In this document: in pieces, positions 54,799-64,000 of the stretch
Layout: each line of letters opens with the position of its first letter
How positions within the stretch are numbered: position 1 is the stretch's first letter
Assembly: GCF_001675165.1 (NCBI RefSeq)
Contig: NZ_LROS01000011.1
Coordinates: 357,466-421,465 of the forward strand
DNA length: 64,000 nt
From: Clostridium ragsdalei P11
GTDB lineage: Bacteria > Bacillota > Clostridia > Clostridiales > Clostridiaceae
Direction: 5' to 3'
Program-made: the position numbers and the translations under genes
The notes under the pieces: model-generated
What the model saw: only the letters and a program-made list of their open reading frames with translations
Told to the model about the DNA's origin: nothing
Databases searched by the model: none

Positions 54799-54845
54799 AA
54801 AATGATATATTTTAGTATCAGAATAATACTAAAATATATCATTTT
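54799..54845. repeat. Perfect 20-bp hairpin upstream of the surface-protein gene
   Basis: AAAATGATATATTTTAGTAT (54799-54818) and its exact complement (54826-54845), loop of 7. It lies about 115 bases upstream of the surface protein start codon, in the expected promoter/leader region, and no U-tract marks it as a simple terminator. Confidence 0.7.
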
Positions 54846-54887
54846 AATACTAGCCCTCTAATTTATTTTCTATTGTTCAAAAAAGAC

Positions 54888-54935
54888 AATAGAATGCCCG
54901 AAAATACTTGCTAAAGTATTTTCGGGCATTCTATT
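54888..54935 (-). terminator. Terminator of the leu operon
   Basis: A 22-bp perfect stem, with AATAGAATGCCCGAAAATAC on its left arm, and a GCTA loop. On the minus strand it is followed by GTCTTTTTTG. It is 27 bases beyond the leuB stop. Confidence 0.88.
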
Positions 54936-54961
54936 TCATTAAATTGTTATAATTGTCCAAC

Positions 54962-56026
54962 TTATAAATTCTTAACTATTAAGTCTCCCATTTCTTCTGT
55001 ACCAACCAATTTTGATCCTTCTTTTGCTATATCACCTGTTCTATAACCTTCTTTAAGTACCTTTGATATGGCATTTTTTATATCCACATAGGCCTGTTCC
55101 ATATCAAAACTGTACTTAAGCATCATAGCAACACTCATAATTGTTCCAATTGGATTTGCCTTATTTTGTCCTGCAATATCTGGTGCAGAGCCATGTACAG
55201 GTTCATATAATCCAAAAGAATCTCCCCTTACACTTGCAGAAGGCAGCATTCCAAGAGAACCCGTAAGCATTGAAGCTTCATCACTTAAAATATCTCCAAA
55301 CATATTTTCAGTTAAAATTACATCAAATTGTTTAGGATCTCTTATAAGCTGCATGGAAGCATTGTCCACATACATATAATTTATTTCTACATCCTTATAT
55401 TCCTTTGCTATGTTTCCCACTACTTCTCTCCACAGCTTGGAACTTTCAAGTACATTGGCCTTATCTACTAAAGTAAGTTTATTGTTTCTCTTTCTTGCAA
55501 TTTCAAAAGCCTTTCTAGTAATTCTATCTATTTCAAAGCTGGTATAGCTTATAGTATCCCAGGCTTTTTTTCCACCTTCAATATCTATTCTGTTTTTCTC
55601 TCCAAAATACGCTCCACCTATTAATTCTCTTACTATCATAATATCTAGGCCGCCGCCAAGTACTTCTGGCTTCAAATTTGAAGCTGATATAAGTTCTGGA
55701 AATAGTATAGCGGGTCTCAAATTTGCAAATACCCCAAGGGCTTTTCTTATACCCAAAAGACCAGCTTCTGGTCTAAGTTTGCTAGGCAAACTATCCCATT
55801 TAGGTCCGCCTACTGCGCCTAAAAGTACAGCATCACTTTTTTTGCAAACTTCAACAGTCTTATCCGGAAGAGGAACTCCTGTTGCATCCACTGCAGCGCC
55901 ACCTAAAAGTACTTCCTCATATTCAAAATCAAATTTATATTTTACAGAAGCTGCCTTTAACACTTTTTTTGCCTGTTCAATTATCTCTTTTCCAATTCCG
56001 TCTCCTGGTATCATAGCTATCTTCAC
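54962..56026 (-). CDS. leuB: 3-isopropylmalate dehydrogenase
   Basis: Third step of leucine synthesis: oxidative decarboxylation of 3-isopropylmalate with NAD+. The 354-residue product begins [20 protein letters not shown], has [14 protein letters not shown], the substrate-binding Arg region ([20 protein letters not shown]), the active-site [20 protein letters not shown] and the signature [20 protein letters not shown] with [20 protein letters not shown]. It overlaps leuD by four bases. Last gene of leuACDB. Confidence 0.97.
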   Translation of the reverse strand: MKIAMIPGDGIGKEIIEQAKKVLKAASVKYKFDFEYEEVLLGGAAVDATGVPLPDKTVEVCKKSDAVLLGAVGGPKWDSLPSKLRPEAGLLGIRKALGVFANLRPAILFPELISASNLKPEVLGGGLDIMIVRELIGGAYFGEKNRIDIEGGKKAWDTISYTSFEIDRITRKAFEIARKRNNKLTLVDKANVLESSKLWREVVGNIAKEYKDVEINYMYVDNASMQLIRDPKQFDVILTENMFGDILSDEASMLTGSLGMLPSASVRGDSFGLYEPVHGSAPDIAGQNKANPIGTIMSVAMMLKYSFDMEQAYVDIKNAISKVLKEGYRTGDIAKEGSKLVGTEEMGDLIVKNL

Positions 56027-56517
56027 TTGTTTTCCACCTCTTCTTTTATATAGTTTATAAGTCCCTCTGATTTTATAATCTTCTGCATAAATTCAGGAAA
56101 AGGAACAGCTTTGTAGGTTTTATTTTTAGTTATATTTGTTATTACTCCAGAAACTGTATCTACAGATACTTCATCCTTTTCATCTATATCCTTTGCAGCT
56201 TCTTCACATTCCATTATAGGAAGTCCTATATTTATGGAATTTCTAAAAAATATTCTAGCAAATGTTTCAGCAATAATACAGCTTATTCCAGAAGCTTTAA
56301 TAGCTATAGGTGCATGTTCTCTAGAAGAACCACATCCAAAATTTTTACCAGCTATCATTATATCCCCTTTACTTATTTTCTTTAAAAAATCTTTATCTAT
56401 ATCCTCCATACAGTGAGAAGCAAGTTCCTTATGGTCACTGGTGTTTAGATATCTAGCTGGAATTATAACATCCGTATCTACATTATCTCCATACTTAATT
56501 GCCTTTCCTTTTATCAT
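56023..56517 (-). CDS. leuD: 3-isopropylmalate dehydratase small subunit
   Basis: Small (swivel) subunit of isopropylmalate isomerase. At 164 residues it is the short form typical of Clostridia and archaea. [20 protein letters not shown], then [20 protein letters not shown] and [20 protein letters not shown] are the aconitase-swivel signatures. It starts at the leuC stop (one-base overlap) and overlaps leuB, so translation of the three is likely coupled. Confidence 0.96.
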   Translation of the reverse strand: MIKGKAIKYGDNVDTDVIIPARYLNTSDHKELASHCMEDIDKDFLKKISKGDIMIAGKNFGCGSSREHAPIAIKASGISCIIAETFARIFFRNSINIGLPIMECEEAAKDIDEKDEVSVDTVSGVITNITKNKTYKAVPFPEFMQKIIKSEGLINYIKEEVENK

Positions 56518-57782
56518 TATTTTACTACCTCCTCTGGTGATGAAATTTTACCTGTTACTGCTGAAGCTGCTGCTACTTCTGGACTTGCCAGGTATACTTC
56601 ACTCTTTACATGTCCCATTCTACCTACAAAATTTCTATTAGTAGTGGAAACTGCCCTTTCTCCTTCTGCTAGTATTCCCATATGTCCACCAAGACAAGGT
56701 CCACAGGTAGGAGTACTTACAACTGCCCCTGCTTCTATGAATATTTCAATAAGTCCTTCTTTCATTGCCTGAAGATATATAGCTTGAGTAGCAGGGAAAA
56801 TAATAGCTCTTACATTTTCATTAACTTTTCTTCCTTTTAAAATGCTAGCTGCTGCCCTTAAATCTCCTATTCTGCCATTAGTACAGGAACCTATGACAAC
56901 CTGATCTATTTTTATGTCTCCTACCTCATCAATTGTCTTTGTATTTTCAGGTATATGTGGAAATGCCACTGTAGGACGAATTTTTGATAGATCTATTTCT
57001 ATAACTTTGCTATACTCAGCATCACTATCTGCTTCATATACAGTATAATTTTTCTTTGAATGTTCTTTTACATAATTTATAGTATTTTCATCTACAGGGA
57101 AAATTCCGTTTTTAGCCCCTGCTTCAATGGCCATATTACATATAGTAAAACGATCATCCATAGTAAGTGAACTTACTCCTTCACCTGTAAATTCCATTGA
57201 TTTATAAAGTGCTCCATCTACTCCTATCATGCCAATAATATGAAGTATTACGTCTTTCCCGCTTACCCATTTAGTAAGCTTTCCTTTAAGAACAAATTTT
57301 ATAGCTTCTGGCACCTTAAACCAAGCTTCCCCTGTAGCCATACCTGCTGCCATATCTGTACTACCAATTCCTGTAGAAAATGCACCTAAAGCTCCATAGG
57401 TACAAGTATGAGAATCTGCACCTATTACTACATCTCCACAAACTGCAAGGCCTTTTTCTGGAATTAAAGCATGCTCTATTCCCATTCTTCCAACCTCAAA
57501 ATAGTTTTTGATTTCCATTTTCTTTACAAATTCTCTAACATATTTACACTGCTCTGCAGATTTTATATCCTTATTTGGTGTAAAGTGGTCAGGGACAATT
57601 GCTATTTTATTTTTGTCAAAAACATTGTTAAGACCAATTTTATTAAATTCATTTATAGCTACTGGCGTAGTTATATCATTTCCAAGTACCAAATCCAATT
57701 TAACCTTTATTAATTGTCCAGCCTTTACTTCATCCATTTTCGCATGGTGAGCTAGTATTTTTTGCGTCATGGTCATGCCCAT
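56517..57782 (-). CDS. leuC: 3-isopropylmalate dehydratase large subunit
   Basis: [4Fe-4S] aconitase-fold subunit of isopropylmalate isomerase. The product of 421 residues has [58 protein letters not shown] and the cluster cysteines in [13 protein letters not shown] and [19 protein letters not shown] at 57782 is used because TAGGAG lies nine bases upstream; a TTG three codons earlier overlaps less well. Short form, matching the short LeuD. Confidence 0.96.
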   Translation of the reverse strand: MGMTMTQKILAHHAKMDEVKAGQLIKVKLDLVLGNDITTPVAINEFNKIGLNNVFDKNKIAIVPDHFTPNKDIKSAEQCKYVREFVKKMEIKNYFEVGRMGIEHALIPEKGLAVCGDVVIGADSHTCTYGALGAFSTGIGSTDMAAGMATGEAWFKVPEAIKFVLKGKLTKWVSGKDVILHIIGMIGVDGALYKSMEFTGEGVSSLTMDDRFTICNMAIEAGAKNGIFPVDENTINYVKEHSKKNYTVYEADSDAEYSKVIEIDLSKIRPTVAFPHIPENTKTIDEVGDIKIDQVVIGSCTNGRIGDLRAAASILKGRKVNENVRAIIFPATQAIYLQAMKEGLIEIFIEAGAVVSTPTCGPCLGGHMGILAEGERAVSTTNRNFVGRMGHVKSEVYLASPEVAAASAVTGKISSPEEVVK

Positions 57783-57810
57783 GTTTATCAACTCCTATCA
57801 AAATTTTATT

Positions 57811-59343
57811 TTAACATTCTGCAGCTTTCTTTAAAGAATTTTCATAATGAATCTTGTTCATGGCATTTATAAAAGCTTTGCCACTCGCCTCTACTATGTC
57901 TGTACTTACTCCTTTTGCTGAAAAAACTTTACCTTCTTTTTCAACCTTTACAGTAGCTTCTCCTAATGCATCTTTTCCATATCCTACAGATTTTATAAAA
58001 TAGTCATTTAAAGTAACATCAATTCCTATAGCTTTTTCAATGGCTTTAAAAGTAGCATCTACAGGTCCATCTCCACAGGAAGCTTCCTTTATACTTTTGC
58101 CATTGTACTCTATTTCTACAGTAGAAGTGGACATTACAGCATTTCCTGTAGAAACCTGATAATATTTTAAATTAAATACTTCTGGTACCTGGAAAATTTC
58201 ATTTTTTACTAAACTTTCTATATCTTCATCTGATACATGCTTCTTTTTGTCAGCCAAGTCTTTGAATTCTTTGAATATTTCATCTATTTTTTCTTTACTT
58301 AAATTTTTATATCCCAATTCTTCAATACGTTCTATAAAAGCATGTCTTCCCGAATGCTTTCCAAGTACTATGAGACTTTTCTTAAGTCCTACAGATTCAG
58401 GAGTCATAATTTCATAGGTTTCTCTACAATTTAAAACTCCATGTTGGTGTATACCTGATTCATGAGCAAAAGCATTTGCACCTACTACAGCTTTGTTATT
58501 TTGAACCTGCATTCCAGTTATATGGCTTACAAGTTTGCTGGTCCTCGTTATTTCTTCTGTTATAATTCCTGTTTCACAGTTAAAACAATCAGATCTAGTT
58601 TTAATTGCCATTACTATTTCCTCAAGTGCTGCATTTCCTGCTCTCTCCCCTAAGCCGTTTACTGCACATTCAACCTGCTGTGCTCCATTTTCAATAGCTG
58701 CCAGGGAGTTTGCCACGGCAAGACCTAAATCATTATGACAGTGAACACTTATTATGGCTTTGTTTATATTTGGCACATTATCTTTAATTCCTTTTATTAA
58801 TGCTCCATATTCACTTGGAGTAGTATACCCTACTGTATCTGGTATATTCACCACATCTGCTCCTGCATCTATAACAGCTTCCACTACTTTATATAAAAAT
58901 TCAGGTCTTGTTCTTGTAGCATCTTCTGGAGAAAATTCTATGCTAGGGCATAAGCTTCTAGCGTAAGTTACCATTTCAACTGCCTCTTTTAAAACCTCAT
59001 CAGGTTCCATTTTAAGTTTATATTTCATATGCAAATCCGATGTTGCAATGAAAACATGTATTCTAGGCTTTTTAGAGTATTTAATAGCTTCCCATGCTCT
59101 AGATATATCATTCTTTACAGCTCTTGCAAGGCCTACTATAACAGGTCCTTCTATATTTTGTGCAATAGCCTTAACTGCTTCAAAGTCTCCTTCTGAAGCT
59201 ATTGGAAATCCAGCTTCTATTACATCTACAGATAACTTTTGAAGTTGTTTTGCAATAGTGAGTTTATCATTTATGTTTAAACTGACATTTGGTGTCTGCT
59301 CTCCATCCCTAAGTGTAGTATCAAATATATTTATCTTACTCAT
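57811..59343 (-). CDS. leuA: 2-isopropylmalate synthase
   Basis: First committed step of leucine synthesis: acetyl-CoA + 2-oxoisovalerate. The 510-residue product has the DRE-TIM core ([66 protein letters not shown]), the [14 protein letters not shown] motif and a C-terminal regulatory domain for leucine feedback ([20 protein letters not shown] onward). The full C-terminal domain argues for 2-isopropylmalate synthase, as opposed to homocitrate synthase. Expression is predicted to be controlled by two tandem leucine T-boxes upstream. First gene of the operon. Confidence 0.96.
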   Translation of the reverse strand: MSKINIFDTTLRDGEQTPNVSLNINDKLTIAKQLQKLSVDVIEAGFPIASEGDFEAVKAIAQNIEGPVIVGLARAVKNDISRAWEAIKYSKKPRIHVFIATSDLHMKYKLKMEPDEVLKEAVEMVTYARSLCPSIEFSPEDATRTRPEFLYKVVEAVIDAGADVVNIPDTVGYTTPSEYGALIKGIKDNVPNINKAIISVHCHNDLGLAVANSLAAIENGAQQVECAVNGLGERAGNAALEEIVMAIKTRSDCFNCETGIITEEITRTSKLVSHITGMQVQNNKAVVGANAFAHESGIHQHGVLNCRETYEIMTPESVGLKKSLIVLGKHSGRHAFIERIEELGYKNLSKEKIDEIFKEFKDLADKKKHVSDEDIESLVKNEIFQVPEVFNLKYYQVSTGNAVMSTSTVEIEYNGKSIKEASCGDGPVDATFKAIEKAIGIDVTLNDYFIKSVGYGKDALGEATVKVEKEGKVFSAKGVSTDIVEASGKAFINAMNKIHYENSLKKAAEC

Positions 59344-59430
59344 AATTAAATCCTCCTAAATTTATTTTTATATAACACAAGTTTTTTATTGGCCAGTAAA
59401 AAAACTACTATCTGAATATTTAGGGGTATA

Positions 59431-59640
59431 AAAAAAACAGGCCTCTCTTGGGGCGAGAAGTCTGTTCGCGGTACCACCCAAATTATTACTCAATTCAATA
59501 ACGACATTTTGCCGATACAGCTTACTGTAATTTCAGCCTATGACTCAAGGATGAGTTCAATGTACAACATCTATGGGTTTTCACCTTTTACCCACTCTCT
59601 TTAAAATATAAATTACATTTACTATTTCCTATCACAGTTT
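59431..59640 (-). promoter_or_regulatory. Second (promoter-distal) leucine T-box of leuA
   Basis: On the minus strand: AAAGAGAGTGGGT (stem I), GAA-CTC with the CTC specifier codon (Leu) at 59555-59553, GGCTGAAAT region, T-box TGGGTGGTACCGCG (59480-59467), and the overlapping terminator CAGACTTCTCG...GAGAGGCCTG with eight Ts (59466-59432). The terminator lies about 90 bases before leuA. Uncharged tRNA-Leu should favour the antiterminator. Confidence 0.92.
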
Positions 59641-59681
59641 TCTTATTTTCAGTTTTTTATATACCGCAAAATTATAATATA

Positions 59682-59880
59682 AAAAACAGGCTTCTCTTGG
59701 AGCGAGAAGTCTGTCGCGGTACCATCCAAATTTATACTTAATTTAATAACGGCTTTCGCCGGCTCAGCTTACTGTAATTCAGCCTACAACTCCAGGGCGA
59801 GTTCAAAATATACTATATGTGGATTTACACCTTACACCACTCTCTTAAAATATAATACAAATCTACTGATCCCTATCTAA
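59682..59880 (-). promoter_or_regulatory. First (promoter-proximal) leucine T-box of leuA
   Basis: Same layout as the second: AAGAGAGTGGTGT stem I start, GAA-CTC with specifier CTC (59801-59799) followed by GCCCTGGAG, TGGATGGTACCGCG T-box (59728-59715) and terminator CAGACTTCTCG...GAGAAGCCTG with six Ts (59714-59682). The two T-boxes are clearly duplicated, but differ at many loop bases. Confidence 0.92.
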
Positions 59881-59908
59881 GTTTTTATCTAAAAATTATT
59901 ATGTTGTA

Positions 59909-59937
59909 AGTATAGTACAATTCATTTTTGTTGTCAA
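59909..59937 (-). promoter_or_regulatory. Sigma-A promoter of the leu operon
   Basis: On the minus strand perfect TTGACA (59937-59932), 17-base spacer, TATACT (59914-59909). The first T-box begins about 25 bases downstream. Confidence 0.85.
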
Positions 59938-60103
59938 CTGTTAATTTTATTTTTATGTTCATTATATTTTTTTAGTATATACAATACATAAAATATAAAT
60001 TATCTACAAAATTTTACACAAAATTTAGTATTTGCACTAATTTTTTCACTCATACATAACGAATAAATAAAAGTAAAGGAAAATGATGAAGAATGCAGAA
60101 GCA

Positions 60104-60131
60104 TAGGATAATTATGTTACTAATTATCCTA
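60104..60131 (+). promoter_or_regulatory. Perfect 11-bp hairpin just before the MCP ribosome site
   Basis: TAGGATAATTA, loop TGTTAC, TAATTATCCTA. It stops 8-9 bases before GAAAGGAG of the chemoreceptor gene. It may be an operator or an mRNA stem affecting translation. Confidence 0.5.
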
Positions 60132-60153
60132 CAAAATTTGAAAGGAGACACAG

Positions 60154-62268
60154 ATGTTTAAAAAATTAAATTTAGCAGTGAAATTAAGTATTATACTTGG
60201 CATAGTAGTACTTTTAGGAATTGTTATTATTGAAGGAGTTACACTTAAAAAAGTTCAACAAAGTTCTTATAACCAAGCCAACGAACAAGCAAAGCAGGTA
60301 TCAGATGCTTTCGCAAAAGATATACAGGGGGACTTTAAAGTATCACAGGCCACCGTGGAAGGAATAAAAAATACTGTCTTATATTGTAAAAAATCAGGAA
60401 GTTTAAGCAGAGAACAGGTAATTGAGATTTTAAAAACTACACTAGAAAAAAATAGCGATATACTAGGATTATACACAGCCTGGGAACCTAATACATTTGA
60501 TGGGAAAGATAGTTCCTATATAAATAAAGATGGTTATGATGCTACTGGTAGATTTGTTCCCTATCTCGTACGAGAAAATGGAAGTATAAAACTAGAACCT
60601 TGCTCAGGTTATAATGACGAAAGTAGTGGAAGTTATTATTTTCTTCCAAAGGAAACGAAAAAAACTTGTTTAATAGAACCATATACATATAAAATAGATG
60701 GCAAAAGCACTTTAATTACTTCACTAACAATGCCTATACTTGATGATAGTGGAAATTTTTTAGGAGTGGTAGGAGCAGATATTAAACTCCAAAATCTACA
60801 ACAAACTGTCAACAAAGCAAAACCTATGGGTGGTTATGCATCAATAGTTACAAATACAGGTAAAATTGTTGCAAATGGTAAAAATCAAGAATTAGTGAAT
60901 AATAATGTAGTTGATTTGGATAAAAGTGAAAAAGATACTTTGGATAAAATTTCTAATGGTGAAAGTTTCCAAACGCACAAAAAAGCCATAGCAACAGGAA
61001 CTTTATCACTAAAAGCATACTCTCCAATAGTTTTAAATGGAGTAGCTAACAAATGGGCCTTTGTCTCAATAATTTCAGATAAACAAATGTATGTTGAATA
61101 TACCCAACTTTTCAGAATAATAATGCTTATGGCTATAATTATTACCCTAGCAGTAATTGCATTAATGTTTATGCTTATTAAAAGAAATATTTATCCTGTA
61201 ACTGTAGCATGTAATCATCTGGAAGTACTTTCAAATGCTGATTTTACTGAAAAAATGCCAGAAGAGTTTTTACATAAGGAAGATGAAATAGGTATACTTG
61301 CAAAATCCATTGATAAAATGCAAGGTTCTATTGGTGAGCTTGTTCTAGGGGTCAAAGATGAGTCCTCAAATGTAGAAGGTGCAGTTATAGATACTGTAAA
61401 ACATATGGAAGAATTAAATTCAAATATAGAAGATGTTGCTTCAACTACTGAAGAGTTATCAGCAACTATGGAAGAAACAGCAGCATCTACAGAAGAAATG
61501 AATGCTACATCAAATGAAATAGAGAAATCAGTGGAAGTTATAGCTAACAAGGCTAAAGAAGGTGCAGTATCAGCTAAAGAAATTGATGATACTGCTAAAA
61601 AATTGAAGGCAAACTTTTTAGAATCAGAGAAAAAAAGACTTGAAATTTATGAAGAAACAAGTGAAAAACTTAAAAATGCCTTAGAACAATCAAAATCTGT
61701 TGATGAAATTACTGTTCTTTCAAACACTATAATGGAAATAACCGAACAAACTAGTCTTCTAGCTCTTAATGCAGCAATAGAAGCAGCAAGAGCCGGAGAA
61801 GCCGGTAAAGGTTTTTCAGTAGTTGCAGATGAAATAGCAAAACTTGCAGATGATTCTTCTAATGCAGTTTCAAAAATTAAACAAATAACAGAAAAAGTAA
61901 TAGCCTCAGTAAATAATCTTGCACAAAGTGCAAATGGTATGATGGATTATATGACAAATAACGTTAAACTAGATTACCAAACTATGCTCAACGCAACAGA
62001 TAAGTATAGTTTAGATGCAAATTTTATTAAAAACATGGTTTCAGAATTTGATGATGCATCAAACCAAATTCTTGATTCAATTAAAAATTTATCGGAAATA
62101 ATAAATGGTGTAACAACTGCTGCAAATGAAGGTGCAAATGGAACTACTACTATTGCTGAGAAAACTAATACAATAGTGGAAAAATCAGAGAAAGCTAAGC
62201 ATCTTTCAGAATATGCTAAAGAAAGAAATGAAAAGCTTAAAGGATTAGTTTCAAAATTAAAAATATAA
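60154..62268 (+). CDS. Methyl-accepting chemotaxis protein with dCache-type sensor
   Basis: Membrane chemoreceptor acting on CheA/CheW. The 704-residue product has an N-terminal transmembrane segment (about 11-29, [18 protein letters not shown]), a large extracellular dCache-like domain (about 35-310; [40 protein letters not shown]), a second transmembrane segment ([19 protein letters not shown]), a HAMP domain (about 350-405) and the signalling region with the conserved tip [20 protein letters not shown] followed by [17 protein letters not shown]. The ligand is unknown. ATG has GAAAGGAG upstream. Monocistronic, with a terminator directly after it. It would feed into the che operon at 11-17 kb. 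Confidence 0.93.
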   Translation: MFKKLNLAVKLSIILGIVVLLGIVIIEGVTLKKVQQSSYNQANEQAKQVSDAFAKDIQGDFKVSQATVEGIKNTVLYCKKSGSLSREQVIEILKTTLEKNSDILGLYTAWEPNTFDGKDSSYINKDGYDATGRFVPYLVRENGSIKLEPCSGYNDESSGSYYFLPKETKKTCLIEPYTYKIDGKSTLITSLTMPILDDSGNFLGVVGADIKLQNLQQTVNKAKPMGGYASIVTNTGKIVANGKNQELVNNNVVDLDKSEKDTLDKISNGESFQTHKKAIATGTLSLKAYSPIVLNGVANKWAFVSIISDKQMYVEYTQLFRIIMLMAIIITLAVIALMFMLIKRNIYPVTVACNHLEVLSNADFTEKMPEEFLHKEDEIGILAKSIDKMQGSIGELVLGVKDESSNVEGAVIDTVKHMEELNSNIEDVASTTEELSATMEETAASTEEMNATSNEIEKSVEVIANKAKEGAVSAKEIDDTAKKLKANFLESEKKRLEIYEETSEKLKNALEQSKSVDEITVLSNTIMEITEQTSLLALNAAIEAARAGEAGKGFSVVADEIAKLADDSSNAVSKIKQITEKVIASVNNLAQSANGMMDYMTNNVKLDYQTMLNATDKYSLDANFIKNMVSEFDDASNQILDSIKNLSEIINGVTTAANEGANGTTTIAEKTNTIVEKSEKAKHLSEYAKERNEKLKGLVSKLKI

Positions 62269-62276
62269 TATATATT

Positions 62277-62311
62277 AAAAAGCATGAAGTTACTAGAGCT
62301 TCATGCTTTTT
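62277..62311. terminator. Bidirectional terminator between convergent genes
   Basis: AAAAAGCATGAAG (62277-62289) pairs with CTTCATGCTTTTT (62299-62311). It serves the chemoreceptor gene on the plus strand and, with A-run as T-run, overlaps the stop of the minus-strand gene. Confidence 0.85.
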
Positions 62312-62645
62312 AATATTTTACAAAATTCGAAATGGGTATTACGTTTATAACCGGTTCTTCATAAGGATGAACCTTTCTTATAGTGCTTATAGCTTTTTCT
62401 ACTATTTCACTTTTACAGCAAAACTCTACTTTACATTCCTCTTCTCTACTTACTTCACCCTTTTCTCCTTTAAATGGATTTGCTCCTGAAAGTGGTCTCC
62501 AGTACCCTGTAACTTTAGAAACTGACATACAGTTATCATAATTTCCGCCTATAGTCAATGCTCCTATATCATTCAAACTCTCTCGAAGTTTTGTCACATA
62601 TTCCTCAGGTATAAAAGTTTCCATCTTATAATTTTTATATTCCAA
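62310..62645 (-). CDS. YqfO/CutA-like domain protein (NIF3-associated type)
   Basis: The 111-residue protein matches the small ferredoxin-like-fold domain found inserted in YqfO/NIF3 proteins and as a stand-alone protein: METFIPEEYVTKLRESLNDI, GGNYDNCMSVSKVTGYWRPL, SGANPFKG, VHPYEEPVINVIPI. Function unknown; the CutA1-like fold suggests trimer formation. TTG at 62645 is preferred, because GGAGG lies seven bases upstream; the open frame runs 21 codons further without support, and ATG seven codons inside is a less likely alternative. Located between an MCP gene and a DUF1002 gene. Confidence 0.8.
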   Translation of the reverse strand: MEYKNYKMETFIPEEYVTKLRESLNDIGALTIGGNYDNCMSVSKVTGYWRPLSGANPFKGEKGEVSREEECKVEFCCKSEIVEKAISTIRKVHPYEEPVINVIPISNFVKY

Positions 62646-62676
62646 AATTATTCCTCCAATTATATTTAAGTTTAAA

Positions 62677-62716
62677 GTGGATAATTGAAAGTAAATAATA
62701 ACTTTCAATTATCCAC
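62677..62716 (-). terminator. Perfect 16-bp hairpin after the DUF1002 gene
   Basis: GTGGATAATTGAAAGT and its exact complement around an eight-base loop (62693-62700). It lies between the DUF1002 stop and the ribosome site of the next gene on the same strand; TTTAAACTT follows on the minus strand. It may end or reduce read-through. Confidence 0.6.
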
Positions 62717-62734
62717 TCTCAATTCTGAACTATA

Positions 62735-63604
62735 CTAAAATAGATTAGAAAAAAAGTTTTTAACTGCATTAATAATTTTAGCAAAAAATCCCTGAGTCTG
62801 TTCGCTAGATAAAGTACCCTTTAACTGATCTGCAACACTACCTAACTGACTTTTTATATCTCCAAAATTCAAATTTAAACCATTTATTTTATTCATAACA
62901 TTGGTTATTTTATCAATATCTCCAGTACTCAAATTTAAGTTATAGTTATTAGTTACATTTTCAACTATCTTTCTTACCCCAGCTTCAGTTGTAGGCTTAT
63001 CTTTAACTACTTGTGTTTTTATATCATTCATTACACCCGCAGCTTTGTCTTTTCCTATCTTATCTCCTAACTCTCCTGTAGTAACCAATTCATCATTGGC
63101 AGCTTTCTTTTTATTTTCATCAATTTTGCCGCCATTTGCACTATTTTCAAACCCCTTTAAAATTCCAGTAAGAGCTGCTGTTCCAGATACATTAAAAGGA
63201 GCTGCTGCCTTAACATTTGCATTTTTTATTCCTGCAGTAATCAGTGCATTTTTTATCATGCTGCTGCTTACCCAATATATGTTATTTGTAGATACATTTA
63301 ATCCACCACTTGATGTTGGTTCTACATAAGCACAGGATATAGATTTTGTACCTATTTTATCACTGCTTGCAACATCTCCTAAATACTTTTTTTCTTCATC
63401 TATATTGACATCTATTACATTAGCATCCTGTTTGGTAACTCCAAAATACTTAAGCATTTCTTGTTTTTGGCTATCTGTTAGATCTCCTCCTAAGGTTACA
63501 ACTTTATAGGCATCTGCATAAACTCTATTCCCTGAAATAGGTGAAACTACAGTTATAGCCATAAGCACTATCAATAATTTACTAAAAATTGTTTTTAATT
63601 TCAT
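62735..63604 (-). CDS. Secreted DUF1002 family protein (YpuA-like)
   Basis: A DUF1002 protein, as in B. subtilis YpuA; function unknown. The 289-residue product starts with a signal peptide (MKLKTIFSKLLIVLMAITVV with an Ala-containing cleavage region near VYADA at about 29-32). The family core follows: VVTLGGDLTDSQKQEMLKYF, YLGDVASSDKIGTKSISCAY, NNIYWVSSSMIKNALITAGI, VKAAAPFNVSGTAALTGILK. The C-terminal region (about 200-289) is helical, including GTLSSEQTQGFFAKIINAVK. Likely exported to the surface or wall. ATG follows AAGGAG. Upstream is the broken repeat copy F. Confidence 0.85.
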   Translation of the reverse strand: MKLKTIFSKLLIVLMAITVVSPISGNRVYADAYKVVTLGGDLTDSQKQEMLKYFGVTKQDANVIDVNIDEEKKYLGDVASSDKIGTKSISCAYVEPTSSGGLNVSTNNIYWVSSSMIKNALITAGIKNANVKAAAPFNVSGTAALTGILKGFENSANGGKIDENKKKAANDELVTTGELGDKIGKDKAAGVMNDIKTQVVKDKPTTEAGVRKIVENVTNNYNLNLSTGDIDKITNVMNKINGLNLNFGDIKSQLGSVADQLKGTLSSEQTQGFFAKIINAVKNFFSNLF

Positions 63605-63640
63605 GTGTTTAAACTCCTTTTTAATTTAGTTTTATAAATA

Positions 63641-63874
63641 CTCAACTTTCGCACATATAAAATTTTGACTTAATATAAAAAATTACGAAGCAATTTTTTA
63701 ATTAATAGTTAAGAATGAAGAATTAATAGTTAATGTAGATTTTTTTCCGTTACACTACAAAAAATCTTTAATTAAGTTTTTGAATGCTCGTTTTGCTAAA
63801 GCAAAACATTACTAGACACTGACTTATATAAATTTAAAGATTTTTTGCGACAGCTAAAAATCATCCTTCACTAT
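63641..63874. repeat. Family-1 palindromic element, copy F (reverse, truncated)
   Basis: Starts with CTCAACTTTCGCACATATAA, ATTTTGACTTAATATAAAA (the inverse of the right end of copy E), then AATTAATAGTTAAGAATGAA, CGTTACACTACAAAAAATCT, the inner GTTTTGCTAAAGCAAAAC hairpin, AAAGATTTTTTGCGACAGCT and AAATCATCCTTCACTAT. It stops at 63874, where other copies continue TAATTTTTCATTATTAATTC; unrelated GC-richer sequence (CGGATTGGCCCCCGCAAATG) follows. Confidence 0.82.
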
Positions 63875-63938
63875 CGGATTGGCCCCCGCAAATGGGAATA
63901 ATTCATTCAAATACTAGCTAATTCTTAAAATTTCATTT

Positions 63939-63971
63939 TTGATATGGTGCTGATTTTCAGTACCATATCAA
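63939..63971. repeat. Hairpin near the right window edge
   Basis: TTGATATGGTGCTGA pairs with TCAGTACCATATCAA (one G-T pair) around TTT. There is no strong U-tract, and no gene is visible to its right in the last 30 bases, so its role is unclear. Confidence 0.5.
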
Positions 63972-64000
63972 TTATTATAATCTCACAACTAAGCTATCTT

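Noticed and set aside
59431..59880. tRNA gene-like sequences in the leuA leader
   Set aside because: GGTACC-containing, tRNA-like paired parts are explained by T-box leaders with terminator and specifier; no acceptor stem or CCA-type tRNA fold is present.

Overview
The window is AT-rich and looks like a chromosomal segment of an anaerobic, motile, spore-former-type Firmicute of the genus Clostridium. A CO dehydrogenase gene followed by a polyferredoxin and an NAD(P)H-type flavoprotein, together with a 1170-residue pyruvate:ferredoxin oxidoreductase, points to an acetogenic, CO-using species; by recalled gene order the closest match is the C. ljungdahlii / C. autoethanogenum group (inference, not searched). 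Most genes lie on the minus strand.

Region 1 (1-8.8 kb): late flagellar operon, read right to left from a good sigma-28 promoter at 8608-8634: flgM, flgN, flgK, flgL, fliW, flaG, a small unknown gene, fliS, fliD (cut by the window edge). The csrA gene normally found after fliW is absent; FliW is short and flaG has only a TTG start inside fliW, as if a deletion had fused the two loci. AT-rich palindromic elements sit in several gaps of this operon.
Region 2 (8.8-20.6 kb): chemotaxis and motor-switch operon: class IV aminotransferase, FapA-like (DUF342) protein, cheW, cheD, cheB, cheR, cheA, cheC, cheY, second cheW, fliM, fliY, then a terminator. This is the B. subtilis-type chemotaxis system with CheC/CheD and FliY.
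Region 3 (20.6-34 kb): housekeeping genes: HAD hydrolase, DUF1292 protein, PFOR, murG, argR, recJ, M16 peptidase, DJ-1/PfpI protein, lipoate-protein ligase.
Region 4 (34-44.9 kb): topoisomerase IV (parE-parC), a two-component system with a lantibiotic-immunity-type ABC transporter (CprABC/CprRK-like), and a DEAD-box helicase.
Region 5 (45-48.8 kb, plus strand): cooS, a CooF-like ferredoxin and an FAD oxidoreductase, with a consensus sigma-A promoter and a perfect palindrome at the predicted transcription start. The three genes would pass electrons from CO via ferredoxin to a nicotinamide or redox partner.
Region 6 (49.5-59.9 kb): a 1726-residue CWB2-anchored surface protein; then leuA-leuC-leuD-leuB behind a consensus promoter and two tandem T-boxes, both with a CTC (Leu) specifier.
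Region 7 (60-64 kb): a methyl-accepting chemotaxis protein, a YqfO/CutA-like protein, a secreted DUF1002 protein, and a repeat copy broken at 63874.

The most interesting non-coding content is a set of dispersed, long-arm palindromic intergenic elements. Family 1 has six clear copies (3.5, 20.7, 22.4, 33.8, 41.2 and 63.7 kb); family 2 has two clear copies and one divergent one (33.4, 49.2 and 48.9 kb); further hairpins are related or unrelated. Their arms run 70-105 bp and would fold into long stems if transcribed. No transposase is present in the window.
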